The notes beneath the pieces are model-generated. The model saw nothing but the letters and a program-made list of their open reading frames with translations, searched no databases and was not told the origin of the DNA. This document shows positions 24,530 through 37,285 of a stretch of DNA of 47,656 bases, piece after piece; position 1 is the first letter of the stretch, and each line of letters opens with the position of its first letter. Source of the stretch: Betaproteobacteria bacterium MOLA814 (GTDB lineage: Bacteria > Pseudomonadota > Gammaproteobacteria > Burkholderiales > Burkholderiaceae_C); NCBI GenBank assembly GCA_000496475.1, contig AYMW01000003.1, positions 610,183 through 657,838 of the forward strand. Reading direction: 5' to 3'. The position numbers and the translations under genes are program-made.

Positions 24530-24946
24530 TTACTTGAGATTTCTATATCGGCGCAGCGCCGTTACCTGGGCGGCAACAACCACCAACTCAGCGTGCGCCG
24601 CAGCTAAATCGATGGCACTTTTGGCGTTCTTAATAGCTTCTTGTGCAACTGCGCGGGCAGCTTCTGCACGGGATTCGTCTAAGTCTTTGCCACGGATAGC
24701 AGTATCACTCAACACGGTCACGCAATGTGGCTGCACTTCGAGAATACCGCCAGCAACGAAAACAAACTCTTGACCACCATCAGCAAGCTCAATGCGGACT
24801 GAGCCGGGTTTGATGCGGGTGATCAATGGCGTATGACCAGGCAAAATACCCAGTTCACCGGATTCACCGGGTAGCGCTACGAACTTGGCTTGGCCACTAA
24901 AGATTTTCTCTTCAGCGCTGACCACGTCTACCTGGAAGGCGTTCAT
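24530..24946 (-). CDS. atpC: F1 ATP synthase epsilon subunit
   Basis: A 138-residue central-stalk subunit that couples rotor to F1 and limits ATP hydrolysis. An N-terminal beta sandwich is seen in [36 protein letters not shown], a hallmark of the family, and a C-terminal helical hairpin runs from [11 protein letters not shown] to LRRYRNL. It is the last gene of the operon, 88 bases after atpD and followed by the operon terminator. Confidence 0.97.
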   Translation of the reverse strand: MNAFQVDVVSAEEKIFSGQAKFVALPGESGELGILPGHTPLITRIKPGSVRIELADGGQEFVFVAGGILEVQPHCVTVLSDTAIRGKDLDESRAEAARAVAQEAIKNAKSAIDLAAAHAELVVVAAQVTALRRYRNLK

Positions 24947-25034
24947 GATGTATCTTTCAATTTTCCACTATGCATAACGGGGCATATTAGCCACCGTTAT
25001 GTTGTTCATGTTGAGTTGCAGCAGTTGTGGAGTG

Positions 25035-26465
<1,431 letters not shown>

Positions 26466-26491
26466 CTAAATTCTGTTGAGCGACGCTGCGT

Positions 26492-27361
26492 TTAAACGGC
26501 AGCGGCACCGGCGACGATTTCGGACAATTCCTTGGTAATCGCTGCCTGACGGGTTTTGTTGTAGACAAGCTTGAGGTCTTTAATGACCTGCCCGGCATTG
26601 TCGGTTGCCGCTTTCATGGCCACCATACGAGCGGATTGCTCAGATGCCATGTTTTCTGCTACGGCTTGGTAAATCTGAGCTTCAACATAGCGAAGCAACA
26701 AATCATCGATAACCACATTGGGCTCGGGCTCGTACTCATAATCCCAACTGTACGTGCGTGTACCCTGCTCAAGCGTGTCCGGACACAATGGCAGTAGCGT
26801 CTCCACCACTGACTCTTGGCGCATCGTGTTGACAAAGCGTGTGAAGCACAAGTGCACCTCGCTGAGTCTCCCGTCTGCGTAAGCGTCTAACAACACTTTT
26901 GAAGGGCCTATCAATGTATCCATTTGCGGTCTGTCACCCAGGCCGACAATTTGAGACACCACTTTTGCGCCAACACGGTGCATAAAGCCCAAACCTTTGC
27001 CACCGATCGCAACAACTTCGATTTGCTTGCCTTGTGCTTGCAAATCTTTAATCTTTTGCGTAACTGCACGCAAAATGTTGGTATTCATACCGCCGCACAG
27101 ACCTTTGTCCGTCGTTACGACGATAAAACCAACCACATTGGCCTTGTTGTTGTCTCGCATGAATGCGTGACGGTACTCAGGGTTTGCACGTCCCAAATTT
27201 GCTGCGATTTGACGTACCTTTTCCGCATAGGGCCGGGCCGCACGCATGCGGTCTTGTGCCTTACGCATTTTGGAGGCAGCGACCATTTCCATGGCTTTTG
27301 TTATCTTCTTGGTGTTTTCCACCGAGTTGATCTTGCTGCGTATTTCCTTACCTGCTGCCAT
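26492..27361 (-). CDS. atpG: F1 ATP synthase gamma subunit
   Basis: A 289-residue rotor shaft. The N-terminal helix ([33 protein letters not shown]) and C-terminal helix ([37 protein letters not shown]...IV) that form the coiled-coil axle are both conserved, and [12 protein letters not shown] marks the Rossmann-like middle domain. The start follows atpA by 29 bases. Confidence 0.97.
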   Translation of the reverse strand: MAAGKEIRSKINSVENTKKITKAMEMVAASKMRKAQDRMRAARPYAEKVRQIAANLGRANPEYRHAFMRDNNKANVVGFIVVTTDKGLCGGMNTNILRAVTQKIKDLQAQGKQIEVVAIGGKGLGFMHRVGAKVVSQIVGLGDRPQMDTLIGPSKVLLDAYADGRLSEVHLCFTRFVNTMRQESVVETLLPLCPDTLEQGTRTYSWDYEYEPEPNVVIDDLLLRYVEAQIYQAVAENMASEQSARMVAMKAATDNAGQVIKDLKLVYNKTRQAAITKELSEIVAGAAAV

Positions 27362-27390
27362 TGAAGCTCCTTAAACGGGTGCCTATTGGC

Positions 27391-28947
27391 TTAGTAAGAG
27401 CCGGTCTTTTTGAACTCGGCCGTGGCTGCGGTCAACTCGGCCTTGGCCTCGTCGTCCATGGCTTTTTTCTCTTCTAACTTTGCCAGCAATGCCGCGTGCT
27501 TGTCTTTCAGATGGGCATGTAAACCGGCTTCGAAAGACAAGACCTTTTTGATGTCCAAGTCATCCATGTAGCCATTGTTCACTGCAAACAACGTCGCGCC
27601 CATTAAGCTCACTGGCAGCGGGCTGTACTGTGACTGTTTAAGCAATTCGGTTACGCGGGCACCGCGGTCTAGCTGCTTGCGGGTTGCCTCGTCCAAGTCA
27701 GAGGCAAACTGGGCAAAAGCTGCCAATTCACGGTACTGTGCCAAGTCGGTGCGAATGCCGCCGGACAAGCTCTTAATCAGCTTTGTTTGTGCCGCGCCGC
27801 CTACCCGTGACACAGAAATACCTGCGTTGATGGCTGGACGTATACCTGCGTTGAACAGGTTGGTTTCCAAGAAAATTTGACCGTCAGTAATTGAAATCAC
27901 GTTGGTTGGCACAAATGCTGAAACATCTCCAGCTTGCGTTTCAATAATCGGTAATGCAGTCAATGAACCTGTCTTACCTTTGACTTCACCCTTGGTAAAG
28001 GCTTCAACATACGCAACGTTTACACGTGCAGCACGCTCTAACAAACGGCTGTGGAGATAAAACACATCGCCTGGATAAGCTTCACGACCCGGTGGGCGAC
28101 GCAACAGCAAAGACACTTGGCGGTAGGCCACAGCTTGCTTTGACAGGTCGTCGTACACAATCAGTGCGTCTTCGCCGCGGTCACGGAAGTACTCACCCAT
28201 GGTGCAACCAGAATAGGCTGATACGTATTGCATGGCTGCCGACTCAGAGGCCGAAGCTGCCACAACAATCGTGTACTCCATGGCGCCGGCTTGCTCTAAA
28301 GAGCGTACAACGTTTTTGATAGACGATGCTTTTTGACCGATTGCCACGTAAACACAGGTCATATTCTGACCTTTTTGATTGATGATGGTGTCAATCGCCA
28401 CAGCAGTTTTACCGGTTTGGCGGTCACCAATAATCAACTCACGCTGTCCACGACCCACTGGCACCATTGAATCAACCGACTTCAGACCAGTTTGCATGGG
28501 CTGGTCAACAGATTGACGCGCGATCACGCCAGGCGCAACTTTTTCAATCACGTCTGTCATTTTTGCGTTGATTGGACCCTTGCCATCTATCGGCTGACCC
28601 AGTGCGTTAACCACGCGGCCACGCAACTCAGGACCTACAGGCACTTCTAAAATACGGCCCGTGCATTTCACGGTGTCGCCTTCTGAGATATGCTCGTACT
28701 CGCCCAAAATGACGGATCCTACGGAGTCGCGCTCAAGGTTCAGAGCCAAACCATATGTTGGCTCGCCCTCTTTGGTTGGTGGGAATTCCAACATTTCACC
28801 CTGCATCACATCGGACAACCCGTGGATGCGACAAATACCGTCGGTAACAGATACAACTGTACCCTCGTTGCGCACGTTGGCGCTCAAATCCAAACCCTCA
28901 ATACGGGACTTGATCAGATCAGAAATCTCTGCTGGATTGAGTTGCAT
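27391..28947 (-). CDS. atpA: F1 ATP synthase alpha subunit
   Basis: A 518-residue non-catalytic nucleotide-binding subunit. The P-loop is GDRQTGKT at 174-181, and the conserved 'Arg finger' region lies in the later ...[11 protein letters not shown] segment. The N-terminal strand domain ([26 protein letters not shown]) binds the peripheral stalk. It follows atpH by 77 bases, and the ATG is preceded by a GAAGGAACG ribosome site. Confidence 0.98.
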   Translation of the reverse strand: MQLNPAEISDLIKSRIEGLDLSANVRNEGTVVSVTDGICRIHGLSDVMQGEMLEFPPTKEGEPTYGLALNLERDSVGSVILGEYEHISEGDTVKCTGRILEVPVGPELRGRVVNALGQPIDGKGPINAKMTDVIEKVAPGVIARQSVDQPMQTGLKSVDSMVPVGRGQRELIIGDRQTGKTAVAIDTIINQKGQNMTCVYVAIGQKASSIKNVVRSLEQAGAMEYTIVVAASASESAAMQYVSAYSGCTMGEYFRDRGEDALIVYDDLSKQAVAYRQVSLLLRRPPGREAYPGDVFYLHSRLLERAARVNVAYVEAFTKGEVKGKTGSLTALPIIETQAGDVSAFVPTNVISITDGQIFLETNLFNAGIRPAINAGISVSRVGGAAQTKLIKSLSGGIRTDLAQYRELAAFAQFASDLDEATRKQLDRGARVTELLKQSQYSPLPVSLMGATLFAVNNGYMDDLDIKKVLSFEAGLHAHLKDKHAALLAKLEEKKAMDDEAKAELTAATAEFKKTGSY

Positions 28948-29024
28948 GACTCGTTCCTTCTTTCTAAGTTATGTAACTAAAAACGTTGTTAGCTATTAGC
29001 CAAACAAGCGTGTTAAAAGGCAAT

Positions 29025-29555
29025 TTATGCTGTCAACGCCACTTGCATTTGTTCTAAACGAGCTTTGATCGAAGTGTCATACACCTCATCACCCACCACC
29101 ACGCGAATGCCACCAATGAGATCTTGGTCCACAGCCTGTGTCATCCTCAGGCGCCGCGAAAAACGCTTTTCCAACACGGCGCACAGGTCCATAAAGGCAG
29201 CTTCATCAAGCTCAAAGGCCGTATGAACGACGCCTTCAGCAAGACCAGATGCGCTGTTAGCCGAGACTCGAAACTGTTTGGCAATTTCTGGCAGCGCATT
29301 TAAGCGGCCATTTTCAGCCAATACACCTAACAAGTTTCGCGCTTCTTGTGTTGCCTTGACCCCACTGGCATCAAGAAGTACTTGAACAACTTGAGCAGGA
29401 GCAACCTTTGGATTGGCAGCCAATGCGCGCATTTGCGCATCATTGGCAAATGCCGCCAAAGTGTCTAACCATCCCTGTGTGTCCACGGCACTGCCGTGCA
29501 ATGTTTTGAATAAAGCCTCTGCGTAAGGGCGCGCGATGGTGGCGAATTCGGCCAT
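29025..29555 (-). CDS. atpH: F1 ATP synthase delta subunit
   Basis: A 176-residue peripheral-stalk subunit that ties alpha to the b dimer (OSCP homologue). The start MAEFATIARPYAEALFKTL and the C-terminal DQDLIGGIRVVVGDEVYDTSIKARLEQM are typical. It lies 14 bases after atpF and before atpA. Confidence 0.95.
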   Translation of the reverse strand: MAEFATIARPYAEALFKTLHGSAVDTQGWLDTLAAFANDAQMRALAANPKVAPAQVVQVLLDASGVKATQEARNLLGVLAENGRLNALPEIAKQFRVSANSASGLAEGVVHTAFELDEAAFMDLCAVLEKRFSRRLRMTQAVDQDLIGGIRVVVGDEVYDTSIKARLEQMQVALTA

Positions 29556-29569
29556 GTTCTACCTTACGT

Positions 29570-30040
29570 TTAGAGTTGTGTTTTCAATTCGGACAGCATC
29601 TGAGCGTGATCGGCGACTTTAACTTCGCGTTGCAAAATCTTTTGTGCGCCAGCTACAGCCAAAGTAGCAACCTCTTCACGCAACGCTTCACGAGCGCTAC
29701 CGACAAGAGACTTTGCCTCTTGTTGTGCATTTAGAATAATTTTTGCTGCTTCATCGCTTGCGCGTGTTTTAGCGTCTTCTAGCAAACTCTGTGCACGACG
29801 TTCAGCATCTGCCAACCGTTGAGCTGCCTCGTCACGAGATTGGCTTAACGCCTCATCGACACGTTTGTTAGCCAGTGCCAATTCGGTTTTAGCTTTTTCA
29901 GCTGAGGCCAATCCCTCTGATATTTTCAATGCGCGCTCGTCAAGTGCTTTGGCGAGTGGGGGCCACACGAACTTCATCGTGAACCACACCAGTATCGCAA
30001 AAACGATGGCCTGAGCGAACAGGGTTGCATTGATATTCAT
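29570..30040 (-). CDS. atpF: Fo ATP synthase b subunit
   Basis: A 156-residue subunit with one N-terminal membrane span ([25 protein letters not shown]) and a long charged helix for the peripheral stator dimer, with alternating Ala/Lys/Glu runs and the [12 protein letters not shown] end. Single-copy b form; no b' gene. The gap to atpE is 94 bases. Confidence 0.95.
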   Translation of the reverse strand: MNINATLFAQAIVFAILVWFTMKFVWPPLAKALDERALKISEGLASAEKAKTELALANKRVDEALSQSRDEAAQRLADAERRAQSLLEDAKTRASDEAAKIILNAQQEAKSLVGSAREALREEVATLAVAGAQKILQREVKVADHAQMLSELKTQL

Positions 30041-30134
30041 CGCAACGCCTTTCTGTATTGATTCTGTTTGTTATCCACACCAGCGTACTGCTCACACCGA
30101 CTGATCAGCGGAAGCAACACGCCAAGCGCGACAT

Positions 30135-31351
<1,217 letters not shown>

Positions 31352-31372
31352 AACTAATCAATGCCTTCAAAA

Positions 31373-31885
31373 TCAAACAACACGCTTGGCACCTATGGCA
31401 TGGAATCCCACCACCACCCAGTGCACTTTCAGCGCGACTACAACACCAGCCAGCAACGCCAACCAACTTAAATTATTAACTGCTTGTGGTGCCGACAACA
31501 TTAGCAACACAGACAACATCAATTTGCCACCCTCTAACAGGGCGAAACCTATTAAGGACCCTGCAGGATGCACCGACAATCGCCGCATCAGGCCGCCTCG
31601 CAACCCCAACACCATCAAGGCTGCAGGGGCTATTACAGCAACACCGCCGTAGACGAGTGACTTGGCTTGCGCCTCTCCTGCCAAGGCAGCTGTTAGGGCA
31701 CCAATCACTAGCACCACAATGCCCTGCCAAGCTAGCAACGAGCTTGCAGCTGCTGGACGTTGCTCGGAACGCCACATTGCGGCTTGCTGAGCTGTCAGCG
31801 GTTTAAAAGTCTCTTCTTGCTCACCGTCAATGTGGTCTTGACCAGCTGAGGTGTCATCTAGTGAACGTGGCAGAATTTTCGTCAT
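31373..31885 (-). CDS. atpI: ATP synthase subunit I
   Basis: A 170-residue membrane protein at the head of the atp operon, where AtpI normally lies. An N-terminal 45-residue soluble part precedes four hydrophobic segments, with GLRGGLMRR in the loop. AtpI proteins help assemble the c-ring and are poorly conserved, so this rests on position and topology as much as on sequence. The soluble N-terminal stretch (Asp/Gln/Glu-rich) is longer than in E. coli. Confidence 0.8.
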   Translation of the reverse strand: MTKILPRSLDDTSAGQDHIDGEQEETFKPLTAQQAAMWRSEQRPAAASSLLAWQGIVVLVIGALTAALAGEAQAKSLVYGGVAVIAPAALMVLGLRGGLMRRLSVHPAGSLIGFALLEGGKLMLSVLLMLSAPQAVNNLSWLALLAGVVVALKVHWVVVGFHAIGAKRVV

Positions 31886-31942
31886 CGAACGTCAGCACCA
31901 GATTACAAACAACACGAAGCCTTGCACCGTGAACAATTCGAT

Positions 31943-31971
31943 ATTATACGTAGTAACCATGACGTTCTGAC
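31943..31971 (-). promoter_or_regulatory. candidate promoter of the ATP synthase operon
   Basis: On the minus strand TATAAT (31948-31943) lies 57 bases before the atpI start, with a weak GTCAGA 17 bases further up as -35. The -10 is perfect and the -35 poor. The 208 bases between atpI and ybeD (31886-32093) hold nothing else clear and must also carry the ybeD promoter. Confidence 0.5.
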
Positions 31972-32093
31972 CCTTTTGCCAACAAAGCTTTCACATCAGA
32001 TGTGTTCGACCTTAAATAAGCGTAATTCACAGCTATTTTCTGCACAGTTTTAGTTTTATCAGCTAACCCCGTGACAACGCGGATAATCAATGA

Positions 32094-32366
32094 ATGACCG
32101 AGACACCTACTGATTCCCTTATTACTTACCCGTGCGACTTCCCCATCAAAGTGATGGGCAGCACCGTACCTGAGTTTGTGCCGGCTATCTGCCATGTTGC
32201 CCGCAGTTTTGACCCTAACTTTGACGATTCCACCATTGAGCTCCGCGCCAGCAAAGGCGGCAACTACCAGGGCATTACATTGACAGTGCATGTGCACAAC
32301 CGGGAGCAGCTCGATGAGCTGTACCGCACGCTGTCTAGCCACCCCTTGGTCAAAGTGGTCCTGTAA
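32094..32366 (+). CDS. ybeD: YbeD/DUF493 family protein
   Basis: A 90-residue ACT-like small protein with the family pattern ITYPCDFPIKVMGS, then the GNYQGITLTVHVHNREQLDELYRTLSSHPLVKVVL end. The E. coli homologue is the neighbour of lipB and has been suggested to regulate lipoylation. Here the stop codon is followed immediately by the GTG start of lipB with no spacer, so the two are surely co-translated. Confidence 0.93.
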   Translation: MTETPTDSLITYPCDFPIKVMGSTVPEFVPAICHVARSFDPNFDDSTIELRASKGGNYQGITLTVHVHNREQLDELYRTLSSHPLVKVVL

Positions 32367-33065
32367 GTGCCTGATGATCGAAGCATCCTTGAAGTGCGCG
32401 ACTGGGGGGTGATTGACTACCAAACCACGTTTGATGCCATGCAAGCTTTTACAGCACAGCGAACAAGTGGCATGCTTGATGCTTTGTGGATATGCGAACA
32501 CCCAGCTGTGTTTACCCAAGGCTTGGCTGGCAAGTCAGACCATGTCTTAGACGCTGGCAACATTCCCGTTGTAGCCAGCAACCGAGGCGGGCAAGTCACT
32601 TACCATGGCCCGGGGCAAGCAGTCGCTTATCCGTTGCTAGATTTAAAGCGTAGCGGCTTCTTTGTTAAAGAATATGTGTACCGCTTGGAAGAGGCGGTGA
32701 TTCGCACCTTGTCTGAATTTGATGTGGTGGGTCACCGTGTGCGCGGCGCCCCGGGTATTTACGTGCGGCTGGCCAACCCGTTGGACCATGCGCGTTTAGA
32801 CATACCTGCACAAGGCCGTGATCAATTTGCGGGTTTGGGGAAAATAAGCGCGTTAGGTATTAAGGTATCCAGACACTGCACGTACCATGGACTGTCATTG
32901 AATGTTGCGATGGACTTATCACCCTTTGACCGTATCAACCCATGCGGCTACATTGGCCTACAAACGGTCGATCTTTATACAATAGGCGTACATGTTACCG
33001 TAGCGCAAGTCCACGCCCTACTGCACCAACACTTAGAAGCGCTGCTGCAAGCCAGCCGCGCTTGA
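32367..33065 (+). CDS. lipB: octanoyl-ACP:protein N-octanoyltransferase LipB
   Basis: Transfers octanoate from acyl carrier protein to the lipoyl domains of 2-oxoacid dehydrogenases and the glycine cleavage H protein. The 232-residue sequence has [21 protein letters not shown], the lysine in GKISALGIK and the acyl-carrying cysteine C193 in INPCGYIGL. It starts with GTG directly after the ybeD stop. lipA follows 10 bases later. Confidence 0.97.
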   Translation: MPDDRSILEVRDWGVIDYQTTFDAMQAFTAQRTSGMLDALWICEHPAVFTQGLAGKSDHVLDAGNIPVVASNRGGQVTYHGPGQAVAYPLLDLKRSGFFVKEYVYRLEEAVIRTLSEFDVVGHRVRGAPGIYVRLANPLDHARLDIPAQGRDQFAGLGKISALGIKVSRHCTYHGLSLNVAMDLSPFDRINPCGYIGLQTVDLYTIGVHVTVAQVHALLHQHLEALLQASRA

Positions 33066-33075
33066 AGAGACTTAT

Positions 33076-34071
33076 ATGAACGACATTGCCGCACCTGCTA
33101 CCCCTGTTACAGCCGACGCTCCAGTCAGCAAGCCTTATGACGCCACAGCCAAACAAAAATCTGGCGACAAGGTCTCGCGTATTCCTATTAAGGTGATTCA
33201 AGGCGAAACGCTGAAAAAGCCAGACTGGATTCGTGTGCGAGCAGGCAGCCCTAACACCCGGTTTTATGAAATCAAAGACATTTTGCGTCAAAACAAGTTG
33301 GTAACTGTGTGTGAAGAGGCTTCATGCCCCAATATCGGTGAGTGCTTTGGCAAGGGCACAGCGACGTTCATGATCATGGGTGACAAGTGCACCAGACGCT
33401 GCCCATTTTGCGATGTAGGCCACGGCCGCCCTGACCCGTTGGACCAAGACGAGCCGCACAAATTAGGCGCCACAATTGCTGCGCTCAAACTGAGCTATGT
33501 GGTGATTACCAGCGTAGACCGTGACGACTTGCGTGACGGTGGTGCTGGCCATTTTGTGGCGTGCATTCAAGAAGTCCGAAAGCAGTCGCCGCTTACAAAA
33601 ATTGAAGTCTTGGTGCCCGACTTTAGAGGCCGCGATGACCGCGCGCTTGAGATATTGAAAGCGGCACCACCCGATGTGATGAACCACAACATGGAAACCG
33701 TGCCACGCTTGTACAAAGAGGCTCGCCCTGGCTCTGACTATGCATTTAGTCTGAACTTACTAAAGAAGTTTAAAGCTTTGTTTCCACATGTGCCCACTAA
33801 AAGCGGCTTGATGGTGGGTCTTGGCGAGACAGACGAAGAAATCTTACAAGTCATGCAAGACATGCGTGACCACCACATAGACATGCTCACCATAGGCCAA
33901 TACTTGGCGCCGAGCGGCCACCACATTCCTGTACGTCGGTACGTGCACCCAGACACATTCAAGATGTTTGAGCAACGTGCCAAAGACATGGGCTTCAGCC
34001 ATGCAGCTGTTGGCGCCATGGTCCGGTCCAGCTACCACGCCGACGAGCAGGCGCACGCTGCAGGCGTCTGA
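33076..34071 (+). CDS. lipA: lipoyl synthase LipA
   Basis: A radical-SAM enzyme that inserts two sulfurs into octanoyl groups. 331 residues, with the auxiliary cluster cysteines C79, C84 and C90 ([12 protein letters not shown]) and the radical-SAM cluster C105, C109 and C112 (CTRRCPFC). GHGRPDPLD and the later [11 protein letters not shown] are also typical. It forms one unit with ybeD and lipB. The 156 bases after the stop (34072-34227) hold no gene or clear terminator. Confidence 0.98.
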   Translation: MNDIAAPATPVTADAPVSKPYDATAKQKSGDKVSRIPIKVIQGETLKKPDWIRVRAGSPNTRFYEIKDILRQNKLVTVCEEASCPNIGECFGKGTATFMIMGDKCTRRCPFCDVGHGRPDPLDQDEPHKLGATIAALKLSYVVITSVDRDDLRDGGAGHFVACIQEVRKQSPLTKIEVLVPDFRGRDDRALEILKAAPPDVMNHNMETVPRLYKEARPGSDYAFSLNLLKKFKALFPHVPTKSGLMVGLGETDEEILQVMQDMRDHHIDMLTIGQYLAPSGHHIPVRRYVHPDTFKMFEQRAKDMGFSHAAVGAMVRSSYHADEQAHAAGV

Positions 34072-34227
34072 TGCGGCTTATCCCGTTTGTCCAATCGTGG
34101 CTAGGTCGCTACGAGATTGTGTTCAGTCTGTTGTTAAGCAGGTGTAGGTGGCGCTAGCTTTAAGCGTGTCGTTGTTTGTGGCTGGAACTGGCACGGAACA
34201 TAAAAGCATTTCAGGCCCGACACACCA

Positions 34228-36018
34228 TTAGCGCAACGCCACCAACTCGGAGGGCTCTTCGCTGGCCAATACATCTGCCGCCCAAACGGCGAGCTCGCCT
34301 GTATGGGCGCGCAAGACTTGTTGTTTAACGGCCAGTATCTGAGTGGGCTGCATAGAAAAACTGCGCAGGCCCATGCCCAATAACAGCGCTGTACATTGTG
34401 TATCACCAGCCATCTCGCCGCACACACTGACATCTTTGCCCTGAGCCTTGCAAGCGTTTATGACTTGCGACATCAGACTCAACACTGCTGGGTGTAATGG
34501 GTCATACAGGTGACTGACGGCCTCGTCCACGCGATCTACAGCCAAGGTGTACTGGATGAGGTCATTGGTGCCAATCGATAAAAAATCGAAATATCGCAAA
34601 AACACCTGCGCCATCATGGCGGCGGCCGGCACCTCAATCATGGCGCCCACGCGGACCGAACCATATGCGACGCCTTGGTCATCCAACTGGTCTTTTGCCC
34701 GTTTAATGAGCGCCAATGTTTGTTTAATTTCGCTGACATGGGCCAACATGGGAATCAACAAGTCCACTTGCCCGTTCACCGCGGCGCGCAAAATAGCTCT
34801 CAGCTGTACCAAAAACATCGTGGGTTCTGCCAAGCTCCAACGAATCGCTCGTAAACCCAATGCAGGGTTTAAATGTTCGTCGCCGGATCGGCTGCCCCGC
34901 TCAAGCGGCTTATCTGCGCCAATGTCTATGGTTCTAATGGTCACTGGCAGACCTTGCATGCCGTCCAAAGCCTCCTTATAAGCCGCGTACTGCTCATCTT
35001 CGTCGGGCAACTTGCTCATGCCTTTTGACACGCGACTCATGAACAAAAACTCAGTGCGAAACAAACCCACACCTACCGCACCAGCTGCGACAGCTGCGGC
35101 ACTGTCTTGTGGCAACTCGATATTGGCAAACAACTTGACGTGCTGTCCGTCTAAGGTCACGCTCGGTGTGTGCCGCAAGCGCCGCAAGCGCTCGCGCTCT
35201 AATGTGCCCTCTCGTTGCTTAAAGCCGTACTCTTCCAAAATGATAGGAGACGGCTCAACAATGACCACGCCAGCGTCTCCATCTATGACGACCCAATCGT
35301 CTTGTTTTATAAGCTGGCTGGCACTGCGAGCACCCACAACGGCGACAATATTTAACCCACGCGCCACGATGGCGGTGTGAGATGTTTTACCCCCAACCTC
35401 TGTAATAAATCCCGCAAACACACTGTCTTTAAACTGCAGCAGGTCTGCGGGTGACAGGTCTCTCGCAATTAAAATCAGCGGCACCCGCTCAGAGGCAGCC
35501 GAGCTGTTACCGCTGAATTGCGCCACTTGTGCGGCCTGCTTGGCCTGCTCCAACAGAGAGGCACTTTCGCCGGCCATAGAGGCCAACATGCGCTGCACCA
35601 CCTGCTCCAAGTCGGCTTTCCGTTCGCGTAAATAAGGGTCTTCCATCTCGTCAAACTGCCGAGAAATAATCTCCAACTGCGAAGTTAGTGCCCACTCTGC
35701 GTTGTAACGCCGCTCAACAATCCACTCGCGTACGCCATGAGCGATTGTCTCGTCTTGCAGCAGCATCAGATGAACATCTAGCAAAGCGGTCAACTCCGAC
35801 GGCGCATCTGTTGCGGGCGCATGTGTCAGCTTGAGCTTGACTTGTTCAATTTCGTTGACCACGACATCACGGGCCTTGGCGATACGCTGTAACTCAGAAG
35901 TAACTTGCGCTGGCTCAATAAAATAATGAGCCACGTCCATTCGCCCCGCGGCTACCAATACCGCTCGTCCCACAACGATGCCGCGTGATACGGCCTGACC
36001 ATGGATCGAAAAGCTCAC
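34228..36018 (-). CDS. ptsI: phosphoenolpyruvate-protein phosphotransferase (enzyme I)
   Basis: Takes phosphate from PEP and passes it to HPr in the cytoplasm. 596 residues. The phosphorylated histidine is H214 in GGKTSHTAIVARGL, and the PEP-binding TIM barrel has LFRTEFLFM, ...TIRTIDIGADK and SIGTNDLIQYTLAVDR near the end with VCGEMAGD. The ATG overlaps the ptsH stop by 4 bases (ATGA). No sugar-specific EIIBC permease is near, so phosphate most likely flows to regulatory partners. Confidence 0.97.
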   Translation of the reverse strand: MSFSIHGQAVSRGIVVGRAVLVAAGRMDVAHYFIEPAQVTSELQRIAKARDVVVNEIEQVKLKLTHAPATDAPSELTALLDVHLMLLQDETIAHGVREWIVERRYNAEWALTSQLEIISRQFDEMEDPYLRERKADLEQVVQRMLASMAGESASLLEQAKQAAQVAQFSGNSSAASERVPLILIARDLSPADLLQFKDSVFAGFITEVGGKTSHTAIVARGLNIVAVVGARSASQLIKQDDWVVIDGDAGVVIVEPSPIILEEYGFKQREGTLERERLRRLRHTPSVTLDGQHVKLFANIELPQDSAAAVAAGAVGVGLFRTEFLFMSRVSKGMSKLPDEDEQYAAYKEALDGMQGLPVTIRTIDIGADKPLERGSRSGDEHLNPALGLRAIRWSLAEPTMFLVQLRAILRAAVNGQVDLLIPMLAHVSEIKQTLALIKRAKDQLDDQGVAYGSVRVGAMIEVPAAAMMAQVFLRYFDFLSIGTNDLIQYTLAVDRVDEAVSHLYDPLHPAVLSLMSQVINACKAQGKDVSVCGEMAGDTQCTALLLGMGLRSFSMQPTQILAVKQQVLRAHTGELAVWAADVLASEEPSELVALR

Positions 36019-36284
36019 ACGCCTTCCCCGAACTTGTCGTTGATGAGTGCCAGCAATGCATCCATAGCGGCCTGCTCATCATGGCCTTGTGTTTCAATGT
36101 CAACATCCGCCCCCAATCCTGCGGCCAACATCATGACGCCCATGATACTTTTGGCATTGATACGCCTTGCGTGACGCGTCATCCAGACCTCGCATTCAAA
36201 TGCGCCTGCTAATTTTGTCAGCTTGGCAGATGCACGTGCGTGCAAGCCCAACTTATTGCTGATGGTGATTGTGTTGCGAATCAT
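36015..36284 (-). CDS. ptsH: phosphocarrier protein HPr
   Basis: An 89-residue carrier. The phospho-His is H15 in KLGLHARAS, and Ser46 in NAKSIMGVM is kept, so regulation by HPr kinase, present in many betaproteobacteria, is possible. It starts 32 bases inside the end of the EIIA gene and stops overlapping ptsI, so all three are tightly coupled. Composition is normal for the family. Confidence 0.96.
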   Translation of the reverse strand: MIRNTITISNKLGLHARASAKLTKLAGAFECEVWMTRHARRINAKSIMGVMMLAAGLGADVDIETQGHDEQAAMDALLALINDKFGEGV

Positions 36285-36690
36285 GATTTCTTTTGTGTTG
36301 GTTGTGTGGCGCTGTCAACACGATAGGCATGATGCCTTGTGTGCCACCTGCAACAGCTTTCAGGACAAGTTGGTCAACCGGTTGCTCGCGGTAGCACACC
36401 GCGCGCAGCAACATGGGCAAATTCACACCTGCCACTACACGACAACCGCTGTTGGAGGCTAAGCGAGACGCCACGTTGGCTGGCGTTGCGCCAAAAATGT
36501 CTGTCAGTACCAGCGCTTCGCCTGTCTTAGGTAACAGTGCCTCAGCTTGTGCAACCACCTCATCAATGTGATAAGTCGCTGGCACATCCAATACTTGAAC
36601 ACAATGCGCATCTTCAGGAAACACGTGTGCCACGCAGCTGCGCAAGGCGCTTGCAAGCGGTGTATGGGCGATCACAATGATAGCTGTCAT
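36253..36690 (-). CDS. PTS EIIA component, mannose/fructose (EIIA-Man) family
   Basis: A 145-residue EIIA domain. The phospho-accepting histidine is H9 in IIVIAHTPLA, and VLTDIFGATPANVASRL with GVNLPMLLRAV follows, as in EIIA-Man. There is no EIIB or EIIC gene nearby. In betaproteobacteria this protein with HPr and EI forms a truncated, regulatory PTS. The last 17 residues are His/Gln/Asn-rich (HNQHKRNHDSQHNHHQQ) and are encoded where the gene overlaps ptsH, so they may reflect overlap rather than selection. Confidence 0.9.
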   Translation of the reverse strand: MTAIIVIAHTPLASALRSCVAHVFPEDAHCVQVLDVPATYHIDEVVAQAEALLPKTGEALVLTDIFGATPANVASRLASNSGCRVVAGVNLPMLLRAVCYREQPVDQLVLKAVAGGTQGIMPIVLTAPHNQHKRNHDSQHNHHQQ

Positions 36691-36727
36691 GGCTTCATAT
36701 TATCTGCGTGTGACAACGTTTTGTGGC

Positions 36728-37285
36728 CTACCACCTCAAGCCCTGCAAAAATTCTTCAGTTTCACGTGTTTCAGGCTTTCCACCATACACGCCCAGCTGC
36801 ACCAAACTTGACCCGCGTTGTGCGATTGCGATAGCTACCGCTAATGTGTTGCCATCGTGGCGTTCGCCATGGCCCGCATAACGTTTGGCGAAATCGGTGC
36901 CCGCCACAGACCAATCCATGGGATGGACTTTGCCCTTGATCCCCGCGCTGGCTAGAGTGGCACTCAGCCACCGCGACATAGCGGTCTGTATGTTTTGTTC
37001 TGCTGGCACATTGAGCCACGACACGGCAAAGGTCGTTTCACCCACATCACACGCTTGCATGTGTAACAGCACGTTACTTTGACTGTCTAGCAATGGCACC
37101 TCGCGGCTAGAGTAGCTTGGTTTACACGGCATTAAAGCTTGAGCACCAACGCTGTCCAAACGCAGTGTGCGCCAGTTAAATGTTGGACTGCAACCAACCA
37201 ATGAGACAGTTAAGCCAATAATCAGCACAACGCGCAATGCTAAATTGCGCACAATAGGGGTATGACTATGTTTAATTCTTCTCAT
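36728..37285 (-). CDS. lipoprotein of unknown function
   Basis: A 185-residue exported protein. The signal peptide has basic residues, a hydrophobic core and lipobox SLVGC (Cys32 when counted from the ATG at 37285). The mature part has a TFAVSWLNVP segment and a DGNTLAVAIAIAQRGSSLVQLGVYGGK end, which I do not recognise. The start is uncertain: the ATG at 37285 puts the first codons over the divergent CoA-transferase gene, while a GTG at 37252 would give a shorter, more usual 21-residue signal peptide. Neither has a ribosome site. It lies 37 bases before the EIIA gene, on the same strand. Confidence 0.65.
   Translation of the reverse strand: MRRIKHSHTPIVRNLALRVVLIIGLTVSLVGCSPTFNWRTLRLDSVGAQALMPCKPSYSSREVPLLDSQSNVLLHMQACDVGETTFAVSWLNVPAEQNIQTAMSRWLSATLASAGIKGKVHPMDWSVAGTDFAKRYAGHGERHDGNTLAVAIAIAQRGSSLVQLGVYGGKPETRETEEFLQGLRW

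Noticed and set aside
31944-32519. 191-codon minus-strand ORF over ybeD and lipB
   Set aside because: It lies opposite two clearly conserved genes; sequence is Cys/His-rich and unlike any family.
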